A DNA stretch of 64,000 nt from Pyronema omphalodes (taxonomy: Eukaryota > Ascomycota > Pezizomycetes > Pezizales > Pyronemataceae): the NCBI GenBank assembly GCA_024516155.1, contig JAJJXM010000016.1:620001-684000 (forward strand), in the 5' to 3' direction. The notes beneath the pieces are model-generated. The model was not told where the DNA came from. It made no database searches and saw only the letters and a program-made list of their open reading frames with translations. A program made the position numbers and the translations under genes. The stretch's first letter is position 1. The number at the start of each line of letters is the position of its first letter. This document shows positions 1 through 13,849 of this stretch, piece by piece.

Positions 1-48
1 CCCTCTCTCTCTCTCTCCCCCCCCCCCCCCCCCCCCACACACACACTA
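1..48. repeat. CT / poly-C / CA low-complexity tract
   Basis: A CT dinucleotide run passes into about 20 consecutive C and then a CA run, followed by ACT/ACC trinucleotides to about position 70. It sits at the window edge, so its full length is unknown. Confidence 0.95.
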
Positions 49-1983
49 CCACTACCACTACTACTACCACCCCACCCCACTCCGCAAAAGGTATTTAATT
101 ATGTACAATTACTAGTTCTTGGTTACTAGTCTTCGGTCCCTAGTTTCATGAACACTTGAATGTTTGAATGTTTTATGTACCCAATCATGTAGGATGTTGA
201 AATCCCGTGAGGAAATATGTATGTAAAATAAACACATAGCTGTCTAGCTACCTGGTTGTAGAGATGTAGAGATGCTGAGGTGTCTGTAGGATGTAGGATG
301 TAGGATGTATTCCTATAGTGCTCACAGAATAGTTGATGTTTGATACATTAATACACCTCATGGATATCGCCAAAAATCCTAAGATGCATTCACATCCCCA
401 GACATCGCCTATGAATCTCCCGAAGGGAGCCTTTCCAACCCAAATTCCCCGAACTCTCTTATCCCGAGGGTTGTCATGATATTTATCTACTGTATTCATT
501 CCAGCAGCAATACCCATTACTCGAGGCATATATATACTTAGGTTAAATCCTACTCTATATGAATGTCACGATACATACATACATACACATTTCGAATCTG
601 AATCTGAATCTAAATATCTCCACAGTAAACCTAGTAACCACATTAGTTTTCCAAGTCTTTATATTTATATTTATGGTAATGTATATATATCCACATAACC
701 TATCCACACACCTATGTATCTATCTATCTATCTATCTATGTATCTATCTACGTATCCATCATCCCATCTCAACCGCGCGCAGAACGAAAGCCACGAAACC
801 CACCACGCCCGCCACCACCGCACCATCCAGAAGCCAAGCGGCGTTCCATATGCCACCATAGCCTTATCCCCATTCTCATCCTTGTATTTCTATTAGCCAA
901 GCGGCATGCCAGCCGCCAGGGCAGCATGGCTAAAGTGCCGAACTGCGAGCGGGTATCATATGTAGCCTCGTAAAATTATGCACTTAGCTGTGTTGATACA
1001 TACTCTATAATACGGAGTTCGGATAGTCCTGCGAGCTGCGGCTTAGACCGATACCTACATATAGAGAGATTTTGTTTCTTTGTTTGTTTGTTTGGAGATG
1101 TTTGCTGCTACGGGCTTTACGCGGAGTTACGAACTGTAGTCTGTAGCTACGGGTTTTCTATATTCATGGTGTACTGTATATACGAAACATACGAAACATA
1201 CGAAACATACGAAACATAAGGGGCTGTGGTTTGTTTTACGAGGCTATGATGCGATGGGGCTATGATGCGATGAGGCTATGGGGATATGGGGATATGAGGC
1301 TATGGGGCTATGTTTTACGAAGAAGCACGAAGCGAAGAAGTGGGTCATCTTCAACGGGTCATCTTTAACGGGTTCACGAAACGAGAACGAAACAAATACA
1401 TACATACATACGAAACGAATACGAAATCCACAATCGCAACTTGACATGCGAGCCAGCCAGTTGGGCATCATAGGGTTACCTAAATATGCGATATGCGATA
1501 TGTACTGTAAATACATACGATACACGATACACGATACGTAAAGTTAGTTTAAACAGAGCACCATATGATTCTATGATTCTATGATTCCTCAAGACATCGA
1601 CATCGACATCGCGTATAAAACATATAAAACGCCGGCGGAGTCGGAGTCGTAGTCATTACATGCATACATAGCTGCATGCATGCATATGCCATAGATACCG
1701 TATGTACAGTAGTCGTATGTAAACTATGTTTCACAGATGACGATCGACAGTCGTGCGTGCGTCATCCCGTTTGAACGCCTGATGCTGGATGCTGGATGTT
1801 TTATTTCACGCCTTTGGTTTCGTTTTTTCTTTTCTTTTTTTTTTGCCATAACGCATAACATAACGCATAACGCATACTACATAACACATAGGAATTCCGT
1901 GTCATGTCATATCGTGTCGTGTATGTAAGCAGCAGCAGCAGCCTGACTCCACGGAACTCCCAATATCCGGGGCCGCAAAATTT

Positions 1984-1984
<1 letters not shown>

Positions 1985-2019
<35 letters not shown>
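1985..2019. repeat. Poly-A tract, 35 bp
   Basis: Thirty-five consecutive A residues. They generate spurious poly-Lys and poly-Phe open frames on the two strands. No retroelement body is recognisable upstream, so I call it a homopolymer rather than a retroposon tail. Confidence 0.95.
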
Positions 2020-2020
<1 letters not shown>

Positions 2021-3462
2021 CGGGTCTTTTCGCCTGTCTGCCTGTATGTCTGTATGTACACAACGAGGTATAGCATCAGCTACCATACTGCCATAGTCTA
2101 CTGTAACCAATTAAACTGCATGCCGTATCGCCGTCGGCTCGTTTCCGGTCCGATTCCGTTGCTGGGTTGCTGGGTTGCTGGGTTCAGGGCTGGATGGGCA
2201 AGGTGCCAGGTGCTAGAATAGTTAAGTCCGAATACAGGTGTCAGGTATGGTATGGTATGTGTGAGTATGCTGCTCTGCTTTGGTTTGAGGCGTGACAGAG
2301 ATGACAGGGCAGCGTGATGGAAATGGACATGGAAATGGAAATAGAGATAGAAATGGAGATGGAAATGGAGGTGACATAACAGAGGTGATACCAACACAGA
2401 AGTACAAAAGTAGAGCACGAGGATATCAATGTATCTCTATGTACTTCTATGTAAGAGTGTAGTACGGTATATTTGGCACGAGTAGGTTGTGTATACAGAC
2501 ATGTAGGCAGGTGAGAAGGAAAGAAGGAAGTACAGTCGTAAGGGATTTTGCATTTGCATTTTGCATTTTGCATTTCGCTCGCTCGCTGACCTCGCTTATC
2601 GATCATGATTGGATTGAGGTGTCACCCTGTATCAGTCGGACCTATCGGTATCTTAATGCTCCGACTCCGAGATGTTGAAACTCCGGCTTTTTGTTATGTA
2701 TCCGAGGAGCATTATATTATGGTCTACTATACCGCTATATAATCGGCGTATTTTTTTGCTCTATGTGACGATGCGACGATGTGATGGGAGCTGATAATAC
2801 ATGTGAATGTACAGAATGCTTCTATGATGGTCGAGACTTTAATGCCTCGAGGTAAATTCCTTAGGAGTTCTCTAGGAGTTCTCTACGAGTTCCCTATGGG
2901 TTCCTAGATTCGTAGATTTGATGCAAGGATGAGCTGTCACGACTCACAGGTATCTGCAGCCCCGTTAAGACAGCGTAGTTTATAGTCTGTATACATGTAC
3001 AATATGCAACTACCCAGAGCTGGGCATGCATAACCACAGCTGATGTTGCATCGTCCACGAGACCTTTTGATAGCTCATAAAGAGTTGAAAAGGGAAGAGG
3101 AAGTGTATGAACCCGAGGGGGAAATGCAGTGTGATCAAGTTGTGGGGACGAAGGAAGGGGGGGCGGGAATGCATCTTGCCAGGACGACGGACAGCATTGA
3201 GGCTGTTTGAATAGAAAGGGCAGATGTATCTATGGCGTTAAATGTTACATATGTTTACTGCCTCGCTGCCTCGCCTCAATTTCGCTGGTTTCACGGGCTT
3301 TGCTTTGTGATCATCGAGCGAATCCTCCGATTAATGTGATTTTTGTAAGAAAAGTTCTCGAAACTAGGCCGATCACAGCGGATGGCCGTGAAGCGGGATC
3401 GGATCATGGAGTTTCCCAGCTGTTTGAGCGAACTTGAGTGCTAAGCTAGACATAGCTTTCGC

Positions 3463-3465
<3 letters not shown>

Positions 3466-3491
<26 letters not shown>
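3466..3491. repeat. Poly-T tract, 26 bp
   Basis: An uninterrupted T run in non-coding sequence. No RNA gene is visible next to it. Confidence 0.95.
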
Positions 3492-3493
<2 letters not shown>

Positions 3494-4079
3494 CGGCCTT
3501 GAACTGATACTGGTCAACTTGAATAGACTAGTGTTTGACACCGATGACCTCACTCACCGAGATGGTTGTGCGGATCACGCCAACTTACATAGCAGCTCGG
3601 ACCCTGTGATGATGGATGCCTGCCTGATGGGATGGTTGGTGCTGGTTAACTTTCTTTGTCAAGGCCTTTGTTACGCGATGTAATTACCGCCGTCGGAAGA
3701 GAAATTGAGTGTCGTATTCTGCTGCACTCGGCATGAGAAGCTTCCGCTGCAGATGTTGTGTCTGTATTCATTCAAGGCGTGTTTCCCTTTGTAATTGTTG
3801 TAATCAACTTGAAAAGTACATACTCTGATGCGACTGCTACATGACGCCTGCCCTCACCCCCCCCCCCCCCCCCAAGAACATGTATGAATCGGTGTGGCTG
3901 GGAATCCACTATCACTCTGAAGGAATTCGGCTAGAATTGCGGCTCGCCATCACAGTTTTGTAAGCGCTAGATTCACCAAGGCACGCTACAATTTCAAAGC
4001 CTCTTCGAATTTGGAAGAGCGAGAAAAAAAAAAGAATTACAAACTACACGAAACAACTATTAAACGCTTTTCAATTATT

Positions 4080-4207
4080 ACGCCAAACCGATCGGGGAAA
4101 TACTATTCATTTGCTCTTAAACCATCACGCCAAACTCTTCCGGACTAACCTATTCTCACCTAAATCATCACGCCAAACCCATTCGCTTCTAAATCATCAC
4201 GCCAAAC
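4080..4207 (+). promoter_or_regulatory. Four-copy ACGCCAAAC motif cluster upstream of AUR1
   Basis: The 9-mer ACGCCAAAC occurs four times in the same orientation, starting at 4080, 4127, 4170 and 4199. Copies 2-4 extend to an ATCACGCCAAAC core, and copies 3-4 to AAATCATCACGCCAAACCC. They lie about 465-590 bp before the AUR1 start codon. The spacing (47, 43, 29) is uneven, which fits an array of protein-binding sites better than a simple tandem repeat. The binding factor is unknown to me, and the regulatory role is inference from position and repetition. Confidence 0.5.
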
Positions 4208-4670
4208 CCTTCTTGACAAACTCATTCGCTCCGAAAGTCCGCAGACGCTACAGCCCCTGCTAGTGTAGATATTCCGAATATGTTCCCGTTGTTGGTTGGT
4301 TGGTATGAGGTGCAGAGCTAAGAGTCAAGACTGACGAGAAAGGCGAAACCAAGAGAATACATTAAAGAGTGTACCCGCCCCCCCCCCCCGTCACTGCCTG
4401 CCCACGAAGACAGAGCCTCCAAATAACGATCACCTCTCCTGCCTCAAAACCCGTCCCTTCCCACAAGGAACCGATAAGTGTCCAAAGTGCGTTGATTGCA
4501 GGCAGTGAGGGTCGTCGCGTGTCAATAATCAGCCACCTACAGCAGCCACCAGCAGCACCCCAAAAGTCAGGCCTTGCACCAACCACTACCACACACGAGC
4601 ACTTTACGAGCACCAAGAACTCTCAACCGAATCGCTACACGGCAAGAAACTACATCAAATACTCTCAAAA

Positions 4671-6072
4671 ATGAAAACATCGCCGTTACCAAAGCTGTTC
4701 CCCGGAATGCTCGACACAAACACAAAGGTTCATTTGGGATGGCCATCGTTATCGGGCCTGAACCGGGTACGGAGGAAGTTGGGATCGCGAATGCGCAGTG
4801 GAGCGTCGCCAGCGTCGAACCTTTCAAAACTACAGACTTCATTCGATCCGTTAGATACGATACGATCATTACGAGCTCACAAATGGTCCATCTACGATGC
4901 TCAGTACTTGTTCCTGGCGGTTGTAGGAATCTTTTGTTTGTCTGTCATGGAGGAACCAGGAGCTCTTGTTAGAACGTCCATTGCGACGCTTCTAATGATC
5001 TCTCTCCTTATGCCGATTACAAGACAATTCTTCCTCCCTTTTCTACCTATCGCTTCCTGGCTGGTGCTATTCTGGACGTGCAGGTATGTCATCATCGTTA
5101 CTTAACCGCACATCTTCCAGCCATGGAATTAGATTGTCACGTGTAATTGTCAGTAAAAGCACAACTAACTCTTCATGTTCCACTAGATTCATCCCCGCCG
5201 AATGGAGACCTCACATTTGGGTTCGTGTTTTACCCGCCCTCGAGAACATCATCTATGGCGCCAACCTCAGCAACATGCTGTCAGCACACAAGCACTGGGT
5301 TCTTGACGTTCTCGCTTGGCTCCCTTACGGAATTTTGCACTTTGGAGCTCCCTTCATCTGTGCCGCAGCGATCTTCCTTTTCGCAGCCCCCGGAACTCTT
5401 AGAGTCTACTCTTCTTCTTTCGGTTACATGAACTTGATTGGAGTCATGATCCAGCTCTGTTTCCCCTGTGCCCCTCCTTGGTACGAGTCTCTCTACGGAA
5501 TGGCACCTGCCAACTACAGCATGCACGGATCACCCGCTGGACTTGCCAGAATCGACGCTCTCTTCGGCTTGAAGATGTACACCAGCACCTTCACCGCCTC
5601 TCCCCTCGTTTTCGGTGCGATGCCCTCATTGCACTCTGGATGCGCTACAATGGAGGCTCTCTTCCTCGCCCACGTTTTCCCCCGTGGAAAGTGGTTCTTC
5701 TACTCCTACGTCATGTGGATCTGGTGGTCAACTCTTTACCTCCAGCACCACTACGCCGTCGACCTTATTGCTGGATCTCTTTTGTCCGGAGCCGTTTTCT
5801 ACGTTGCAAAGACCAAGTTCTTGGCCCGTATTCAGTCTGACAAGGAGTTCAGATGGGACTACGATTACCTTGAGATTGGATCTGCTAAGCACGCCGGAGA
5901 GGAGATTGAGATGAACTACCACTCTGAGGATGATGAGTGGACTGTCGGATCTTCTTCTGGAATCTCTTCTGGATGCAGAAGCCCTGTTTCTCCTAGTGAT
6001 GAGGTTCACAGCGTTTGGTCATCTGCCAACTCGGAAGTTGATGCAAAGGAGGTTATGGTGAGAGAAGCATAG
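4671..6072 (+). CDS. AUR1: Inositol phosphorylceramide synthase catalytic subunit (AUR1-type), one intron
   Basis: The product is predicted to transfer phosphoinositol from phosphatidylinositol to phytoceramide in the Golgi membrane, the first step of complex sphingolipid synthesis in fungi and the target of aureobasidin A. Exons are 4671-5083 and 5187-6072. The 103-bp intron has a GTATGT donor, a CTAAC branch site and a TAG acceptor, and the spliced protein is 432 aa. It is a polytopic membrane protein of the PAP2 type. The SLHSG motif places a catalytic His at residue 287, and HHYAVDLIAG places His326 and Asp330. Their spacing (39 and 4 residues) equals that of yeast Aur1 His255, His294 and Asp298. 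The C-terminal tail after about residue 370 is acidic and Ser-rich. Yeast Aur1 has 401 aa. The start ATG follows an A-rich context (AAAAATG). Confidence 0.95.
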
Positions 6073-7378
6073 AGTGCTTCCGGACGAAGATGCCATAGGG
6101 CTTTAGGAGAAGCTGGGAATAGGAATCGGAATCAAAGCTTGCGAAGTCTGCAAAATTTGCAACGCTTCCGAAACTTGAAACCCTTAGACAACCTAAAACC
6201 GCTACAGGGTCTTGGAATGGAAATTAAGAATCTAGAAGTAAACCCTCGGAAAATACAGCCTATGAATAAGAGGAGTTTTACTTGGAGTGGAAATGGGAGG
6301 AATGTAATGGCTTATGATTTTTCTTTGTTTTTTTGAATTGGCGTAACGGGAGTTAAGATACCCGGGTAATAATAAGGAGTGGGGGTAGGGCCCAGCAGTT
6401 GTGGGGAGGTGGGGAGGTGGGGCGATGGAGAAAGAAAGACCGAGAGAAAGGAGGAGGATCGTACAAACCAACACGAACGAGAAGAAAGAAAGAAAGAAAG
6501 GGTTCATCAAGAAAGAGAAACCCACTTGTATTAATAAAGACCTGATTATCAGGCAACGTTGTTTTTTCTTTTTTTTTTCTTTCTGTTTTTTTTTATTGGA
6601 TTACCGATTAACTGGATACCTGAAAGGAAAAAAACGGTGGGAGATGATGGGTTAGTGATGTAATAGCGACGCCGGTGTTCTGTATCTATGGGATTGGATG
6701 GGGTCGAAGAAGTTCGAGGAATCCGGGGTATCTGAAGACCGAAGTCTAAAGGTGTCCGAAGGCCGAAGATGACATCAAACTCGGACTACCGAGTTCACGG
6801 AGGATACGAAGGGGACGAAGAACTTCAGACAGGACGGCGTTGTGAACAGAACATAGGGAACATAGGGAACACAGGGTGTCGTGAACATAGGGTACGGAGA
6901 AGAAGTGAATAGTAGTATAAGTAATGATAATGATGCGCGATCAATTGTATTATATATATGCTTGGGAATTATTTATGTTTGTCGACAGACGATTGTGGTT
7001 GGGGGAATAAGGGAAATTATGGGAGAGGGGAGTTTTGTTATTGATGGTAATATTATATATATTGGATATCGTAAACTTTTTTTCGAAAGAATTGGTTCGT
7101 TGTGATGTGATTTGATGGTGATGGTGATGGTGAATGTGATGGTGGTTGTGTTGATGGTGATTGTGATGTTGATTGTGATGGTGATGGTGGTTGTGGGCAG
7201 GGCACTGGGGGATCCCACTATAGATAAGATATTGTGCATGGAGTTTTGGAGTTCCAGATTTCTGGAGTTGTCTTTGATTATTTTTTGTTCGATTTCTATT
7301 ATTGTTTGTTTGACTTTCATTATTATTCTTTGTTATTATTTGTTTGTATTTATTATTTTTTTCGTTTTTCGTTTTTCG

Positions 7379-7409
<31 letters not shown>

Positions 7410-7421
7410 GTTTTTTAATTG

Positions 7422-7451
<30 letters not shown>
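7379..7451. repeat. Poly-T and TTA microsatellite
   Basis: A run of about 27 T is followed, after a short T-rich spacer, by an (ATT)n run of about eight units ending at 7451. Non-coding. Confidence 0.9.
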
Positions 7452-7452
<1 letters not shown>

Positions 7453-8279
7453 GTTTTATATTTATATTAAAATTTATATTTATATTTATATCCAAATTTC
7501 ATAAAAACAAAACAAAAGAAAACAAAAGCAAGAAAAAGAAGAAGTTACATAGAACATATAACACAGAACACAAAAAGTATCCTGACTCTAGCCTGCGTTA
7601 CTGCGTTCCTGTGTGCTATGTTTATGTTTATTCTCAACTTTTTCTTTCGTATTGGTACCGTGTTCGAATGGAGATGGAAATGAGATGGAAGATGGTTGGG
7701 GAGATGGAAGAGGTGATGGAAATGGAAGATGTTATGGAAGATGTTATGGAAATGGAGGTTCGGCAAAATAGAACTGTAGAAGTTATACTTCTTGCTTCCT
7801 GAACGTCATGATATTACCTTTCTTCCTTAAGTTTCACCTTCTCCCTAAACGATATCTACATGGAGTTTTCTAATTTCTTATTCCTTATTCCGATCCTTAT
7901 CCCGATCTTGATCTTGATCCTTATCCCGAGCCGGTAGCTGGAGGCTGGAGGCTGGAGGCTGGAGGCTGGGGGCTGGGGGCTGGAGGCTTTGGTTATACCT
8001 GCACTTACACCTGCACTTATATTTGCATTTGCATTTTTCATTGATTGTAGATTACACTTGTGTTTGCACTTGTAGTTTGTAGTTTGTAGTTTGTAGTTTT
8101 TCGATTATGTATTGGTGGTTATATAGATACATAGATATATAGATACATAGATACATAGATAGATACATACATAGATACAAGAGAGGATGTGGTCTGTTTC
8201 GGCCTACGGCCGGTCCATTTGGTTGCCACCACAACGCCAACTGTTGGTACACAACTCCAACTGTTGATAAACTGGTTAC

Positions 8280-8323
8280 TCGTGCCTAAAGATGGTGGCT
8301 AGCGCCACCATCTTTAGGCACGA
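8280..8323. repeat. Perfect palindrome, 20-bp arms, 4-nt loop
   Basis: The arm TCGTGCCTAAAGATGGTGGC at 8280-8299 is followed by a 4-nt loop and its exact reverse complement at 8304-8323. There is no T run directly after it, so it is not a simple terminator. No matching terminal repeat of a larger element was found nearby. It may be a remnant of a transposon end or a short foldback. Confidence 0.9.
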
Positions 8324-11300
8324 ATATATAATGTGACGGGTTTCGACTATATAATGATGTGATCTTGAGAATATGAAACTCACCTATGATTCCCGCAAGA
8401 GCAGCCTGGGATGAACAATATTCCTAGTGATGCAGTTAATGTTATCCTGTGACAGCAATATTCTGACACGTTTCCTCTGCCTGACCCTTCACAGATATGT
8501 GCTGGAACACAAAGTTCATTGGGGCAAGCAGAAGATATTTCTTGCCGATTGGAGGATTTGTCGAGTAATTTCACCTCTACAATATATCATGGGTTGTAAC
8601 TTCAGGACAATAACTCTCGAATTCTTGACCAGCCACTTCTGTATTGAGAGGTTTCTACACAATCACCAGTTTTTGGTTTGATTTCAATTTTTTGGGCCTT
8701 GCCAAACTCAATATTATGACATCTGGTACAGTTGTGATATATATCGGAGGCTCTAACATTTACCCCAGGATTTCGCTGGGAATCGTCCCAGAGCGTACAT
8801 GATAACTTGGGCCTGTTGTCACCCTTATTCCTTATGCTGGTTTTGCTTCTCGTCTGTACATTTGGAGCCCTGTTTGCTCTTTTTCCACTGGCCTTTCTGA
8901 ACTCGCCTGTCTCCTCTCTCCTCACTTAACTGTTCTTCCACTTATCACCTGGCCTCTGTCTTCAACGCTACCATATTGTCTTTACTCCTTTTCTGCCCTT
9001 CTTCCTCTCTGTCTTTTCACTCGTATTATTTCTTCTTCAGCTTTTACATCACAGTTCATCTTTCTCACTTTGCCAATCCTTCCTCCATTCATGTACATAT
9101 GTGTCTGTCTTTCATGTTTTTTTTAATTTTTCTTTTTCTCATTGTGCAGCATTAACTTTCATGTTGATTCAGAAAGACTTTATGCATATTCTAAGATTCG
9201 ATCAGTGCTCCTCAGCCTGTTCTCATTCTTTCCGAGTCATTTTTTGATATCCTCGTGATGTTTCTGAAGCTCAGTCTCAGTAATGGGAAATCCTCCTTGG
9301 GAGGCTTCAAAACGTTCTCTGCTTCCTTCCACTGTTTTTCTGCCTTCAGCCTATTCAAATCCGCTTTATATATCTCCTCACACAGTGTGTCAAGATTCTC
9401 CTCAATAAAACCGCAGTTGCTTAACTTCATCTGTTAGCGTCTCGTCGACTGTATCTGCAGCATGCGGCAAAGGTCACAGGTGTCCGTATATTTTATCCGG
9501 CCAACCATTAACAGCTGAATTGCATCATGAATTGTATCAAAGGTGCAAAGTGGTTCGGGATTGGAAAGGCGAATGGGATCTGTGCCCAGGCAGCCAGGAG
9601 AGCAGTCTTATATGTTTCCCATCGAATCTGTTCCGGTTGCCACGGTTGCCGGTTTTACCATCCCGCCATGTATTGCCGAAGCTTTTGAACTGCCGCCCGA
9701 CAGCCAGAGGAGTTCACGTTTAAATTAGTCTGAAATTACATCATCACAGCTTTTAATAATAACGCTATACCGTATCAGGTAAATAACTAAAATATACCTG
9801 CTTATATAGTAAAAAAGGCGACTAAAAACCTCTAAATCACTTTCTGCAGACGCTATTCCATTTCAGGTGCGTACTAAAATATCTGCTTATAGTATTCTGA
9901 AATCCACCTGTAGGACGACGGTATGGTAGATATGGTGGATATGGTAGATAACAATAAAAGAAGACATGCCTTTTGGTGGCTGAAAAAAAATATGTATATA
10001 TGCACATTCAGGATCCAGAATTTTGAAAATACTAATGTATAGATAACAAGATAGATAAGATAGATGTGTAGATGTATAGATATTTGCATGTAGATAGATA
10101 TATGTATGTATGTTATCGGGGATTTGATTTTAAAATACCGGTATACGCTGGGGAGTTTGGAAATTATGGTTTGAGAAGTTATGAAAGGCGTGGAGATGGT
10201 ATGGTGTTGTATGGTGTTGTATGGCGAACAAGAGCAGTGGTACTGCAACATATACAGAGCGCTTGAGTTTCCGACTTTCTGATATCTGGCTTTTCCTGGC
10301 GCTTGATACCTGTACTCTGAGTCTATATACATACAGTCCCCTATCATCTATCGTTAACTGTACTACGTATACGACTGTACCTATAAAGATCGCGTTTGTC
10401 CATACCAACATACCAACATACCTACAGTACATCCACAGCACCAGTAGTATAGCAAAAACTCATTCGTTCCCTCCCATATCTCTATTCTCCATTACATAGC
10501 TAGCTAGATCTCTCATCTATATCGTCTACATCATGATTCGTCCCTATCGATGGTGTCATACAGCACCGTAGATACCAAGCCCGTCGCTCGTCGTCGCTCG
10601 TTGTCAGTCCACACCACGGTACCCCGTGCATCCTCATGCATCACATCACATCAAGCACCTACCACATGCCACATGCCTTACTAGTCTCTAGCTTCAATCG
10701 TGTAATCGTTAACGAATCACAAAAAGCAAAAAACAAAAAAAAAAAAAGCAAATCAGAATTTAAAAAAAACAAAAGAAAAAAAAAACGTGGTTCTAACTCC
10801 TACTCCCTCCACTGAGAAACTCTAGCTGTGGACTTAATCTCCGTACATATGACGATATGTAGTTGACGGTTTGTCATAGACTATCTGAAGGTTCGAAGTG
10901 ATTGGAGTACTGTGGGATTTGATGCTGTGATGGAAGGAGCATGGGTATAAGTATGGAGAAGAATCTAGGGAAAGAAATATAACTGTCGTGCTATGATTTC
11001 GTGCTGTGCTTTGGGAATCGGGGATTCAGAATTGGTTAACCGTTACGTCTGTACATACACCACTGGTGCGCGACCGACGACGGCGACGGTAGGTGATGGC
11101 AACGGCGATGGCGATGAAGAAGATGATGATAAGTGACATGGATGATAGATGATAGATGATAGATGCTGTTTATTAGCTTGGGATCCTTAGTGGATAAAAA
11201 ATCACGGTGATAGACCTCCGTTTTTTATGTTTTTGGACGATCGTCATTATTTTCTTAGAGTGGATTTAAACGGTGCTTGCTGCTTAGAAAATGGTAAGTG

Positions 11301-13849
11301 CGATAACTTGACGTATCTACAGAAACTTACCGTGTCCATCTGTAGGTATAGGATTAAAGTCGGCGCGGGTATTGAGATTTACGGATTGGCATCACGGATT
11401 TTTGAAAATGCTTATGATCAGTTTCTTTGTATTGGTGAAGTTATCTCGAGATTTAAGGTATGTATGCCATGGTGATCACCATAGTCCACATGTGTTTCAG
11501 GCTTCGGATTTCGGGCTTCGGGCAACAAGCTGCTACTGCCACCTGCGCACCGCAGTCGCACCATCACCATCACCATGCTCGTGCTTTAAATTCAACAATA
11601 CCCAAAACATCTCTACATCTTTGCACGATACACAACACAAAACCTCGATCTTACTTTTCTGTACATACATGTACAGTCGACTGCATGTATGTACAAGCAG
11701 GGGTCAACATCAAGTCACGTCACTTCGCATGCCCGTTCCAGACCCTTTCATGCATCGCTCGCTTAGAAGTTACAGGCAGAACCGTATCAAAAAAAAACAA
11801 AAAATACCAAGAGTTTGTAGAGGTCACCCGTTCGAGGACCGAGAAGTGATGAAACGGAATAAACGGATCGGGATAAATGGAGTGAACGGAATAGACGGAG
11901 TGAACGGAGTATTCCTTTTGAGGCTTGGGGCTTGGGAATTGGTATATCATATCGCACAGCCAAAAAACCAAGAAATACGAACATACATACGAACATACAT
12001 ACGCAAGCAGATACGGCGGCTATGTATGGGATGACCGTGCCAAAGCACCAAGAAAACCAAGAAACCAAGAAACCAGGGTGCCGAAGTTCGAGCGGCTGAG
12101 CCTCGTTTCTTGGTACATAATATAAGGTTCGGTTCTTGGATTTCTTGGAAGCGATCTGGAAGGTTAAGGCTTACGTTGCCTATTTGACAGGTGCAGATCT
12201 AAACAAAAAATTTGGGGTTGGACAAGATCTTCTTATCCATGTGTCTTGATCGGGAGGTGGGTCTAGAATTCGTAACCTCGCTGCTTGGTGCTATGAAAAG
12301 GTTGGTGATTGTTGAACCGCGTCATGGAATATCACTGTCAACTGCGTTTTTGGTTGGGGCTATGCTTTACTGTACCATGTTTTAATCCCCCTCCAAAACC
12401 CCCACAACCCCACCCCGGTGCTCAGTGAAGGTGCTGGGATAACTTGAATAATATGGATACTCTGGATACGCTGGAATCTGGATACCACCTCCTGCCCTTC
12501 GTATGATAACCTCCGTGCTTGATCTTATTAAAATTACATGAATCCTATGAGATTGATGTTAATCCCTCCTTCATATCTAATAACTTCCTAGCTATTCTCC
12601 CAGATACATAGCGGTAAACTTATTTCACGTTGAAGTACATACGATGAAGCGAGAAGAGAAAGGTGGAGGTGGACGAACACCGACTTTGAAGGACCACAAC
12701 GAGTACAACGTGAGAGGCTACATACAGCCAGGCTATCAACATTCACCTTCACTACACGGCGAATCCAAGCACCTTTTAGCATTTCATCCCAGGACATGTG
12801 ACATCGTTAATTCACCAACCTACCCGCATATCCAAGCACCATTCTAAATATCAATAATACATACATCCTAAAGTATTTAACACAGTTACACAGACATACT
12901 CTAAATTTGTGGTATAAGCCTAACCTACATTACTGTCATTACATAACCCTGATGATTATAGAATATATACAAAATATAAATACATGCATTGCTTCATGTT
13001 GTATGTATTTTCTATCCCCGACCATTTCTGCAGTGTACAGTTGTCCTGGAGACTGGAACTTGGAAGTCCTTTTATGTAATCTTTCCAAATTCCATGTTAC
13101 AGGAATTGTATCCGATAGATTTATCAACTAATAGCCTTGTATCCTATAGCCCTGTAGCCTTACATCCTGCATCTCCTCCAGCCCTGTTATATCTGATCCA
13201 CCATTTATCACACAGATTGTAGTGAAAGGTTTAGCCCGAAAAGTAACCCAGCCCTTCAGTATAAGAGTATCAGACCTAATACTAATGCTGAGAAATACTC
13301 ACTGCTCATTCTGTGACATTTTACCTCATGCTTCATCTATGTGCTATGTACTTTGTAGTAGATGGTAGATGGTAGACAGGTCACAATTGTCATACCATCA
13401 TCATGGCTATACAGATTAAAATTATCTGATACATCTTTTTTATTTTCCTTTTGATGACTTTTTTGTTCCGTTCGTTTTTCTTTGTTTTAGCTATGGGGGT
13501 TTTTATGTGGGTATTATGTAAAAGTAGCTCACGAAAGGAATAATAACCGAAATGTAAATGAAATATAGACAGTAGATACAGATGTACCAATTTGTGTATC
13601 CATTTTTCCGAAATTAATCTACTTTGATAATTCTGGAAGCCTAGAGCGGTAGGGACAAGATAGAACCCCGGAGCAGTGGGTTTTAAAGCAGAAAACCATG
13701 GAATTATCTATCAAGCAACCAATGCGCGCCCTATCATTTCTCTTCAGCAAATCTCACAAACACAAGCATATTCCATTCCCCATCCCCCATTTTTCCTCCT
13801 CCATTCAACCCACAACCCATAACCCAGAAATCCCACTCATATCCCACCT

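Larger units (their letters stand above)
1..4670. other. Gene-poor, repeat-rich region upstream of AUR1
   Basis: I see no convincing gene here. The open frames are short, overlap on both strands and mostly translate microsatellites. It holds CT/C/CA tracts at 1-48, a 35-A run at 1985-2019, short GATGGA-type runs around 2320-2370, a T run at 3466-3491 and C runs near 3860 and 4377. The last 600 bases are the AUR1 upstream region, described separately. Confidence 0.7.
6073..13849. other. 7.8-kb gene-poor region
   Basis: No gene could be supported. Open frames are short, unspliced and unlike any family I know. The region holds GATGGTGATGGT and TTATTA microsatellites at 7106-7200 and 7428-7451, a T run at 7379-7405, GATA-type runs near 8120-8180 and 10030-10100, and the perfect palindrome at 8280-8323. 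Between 8380 and 9740 the base composition is more balanced and several 60-107-aa frames appear on both strands. This could be an eroded gene or transposon, but nothing in it is recognisable. Confidence 0.6.

Noticed and set aside
1801..2110. Open frames with Lys or Phe runs
   Set aside because: They only translate the 35-A tract and flanking microsatellites on both strands.
8602..9430. Minus-strand frames of 107 and 72 aa that look somewhat protein-like
   Set aside because: No recognisable domain, no consistent splicing between them and no transposase motif. They could be an eroded element, but I cannot support a call.
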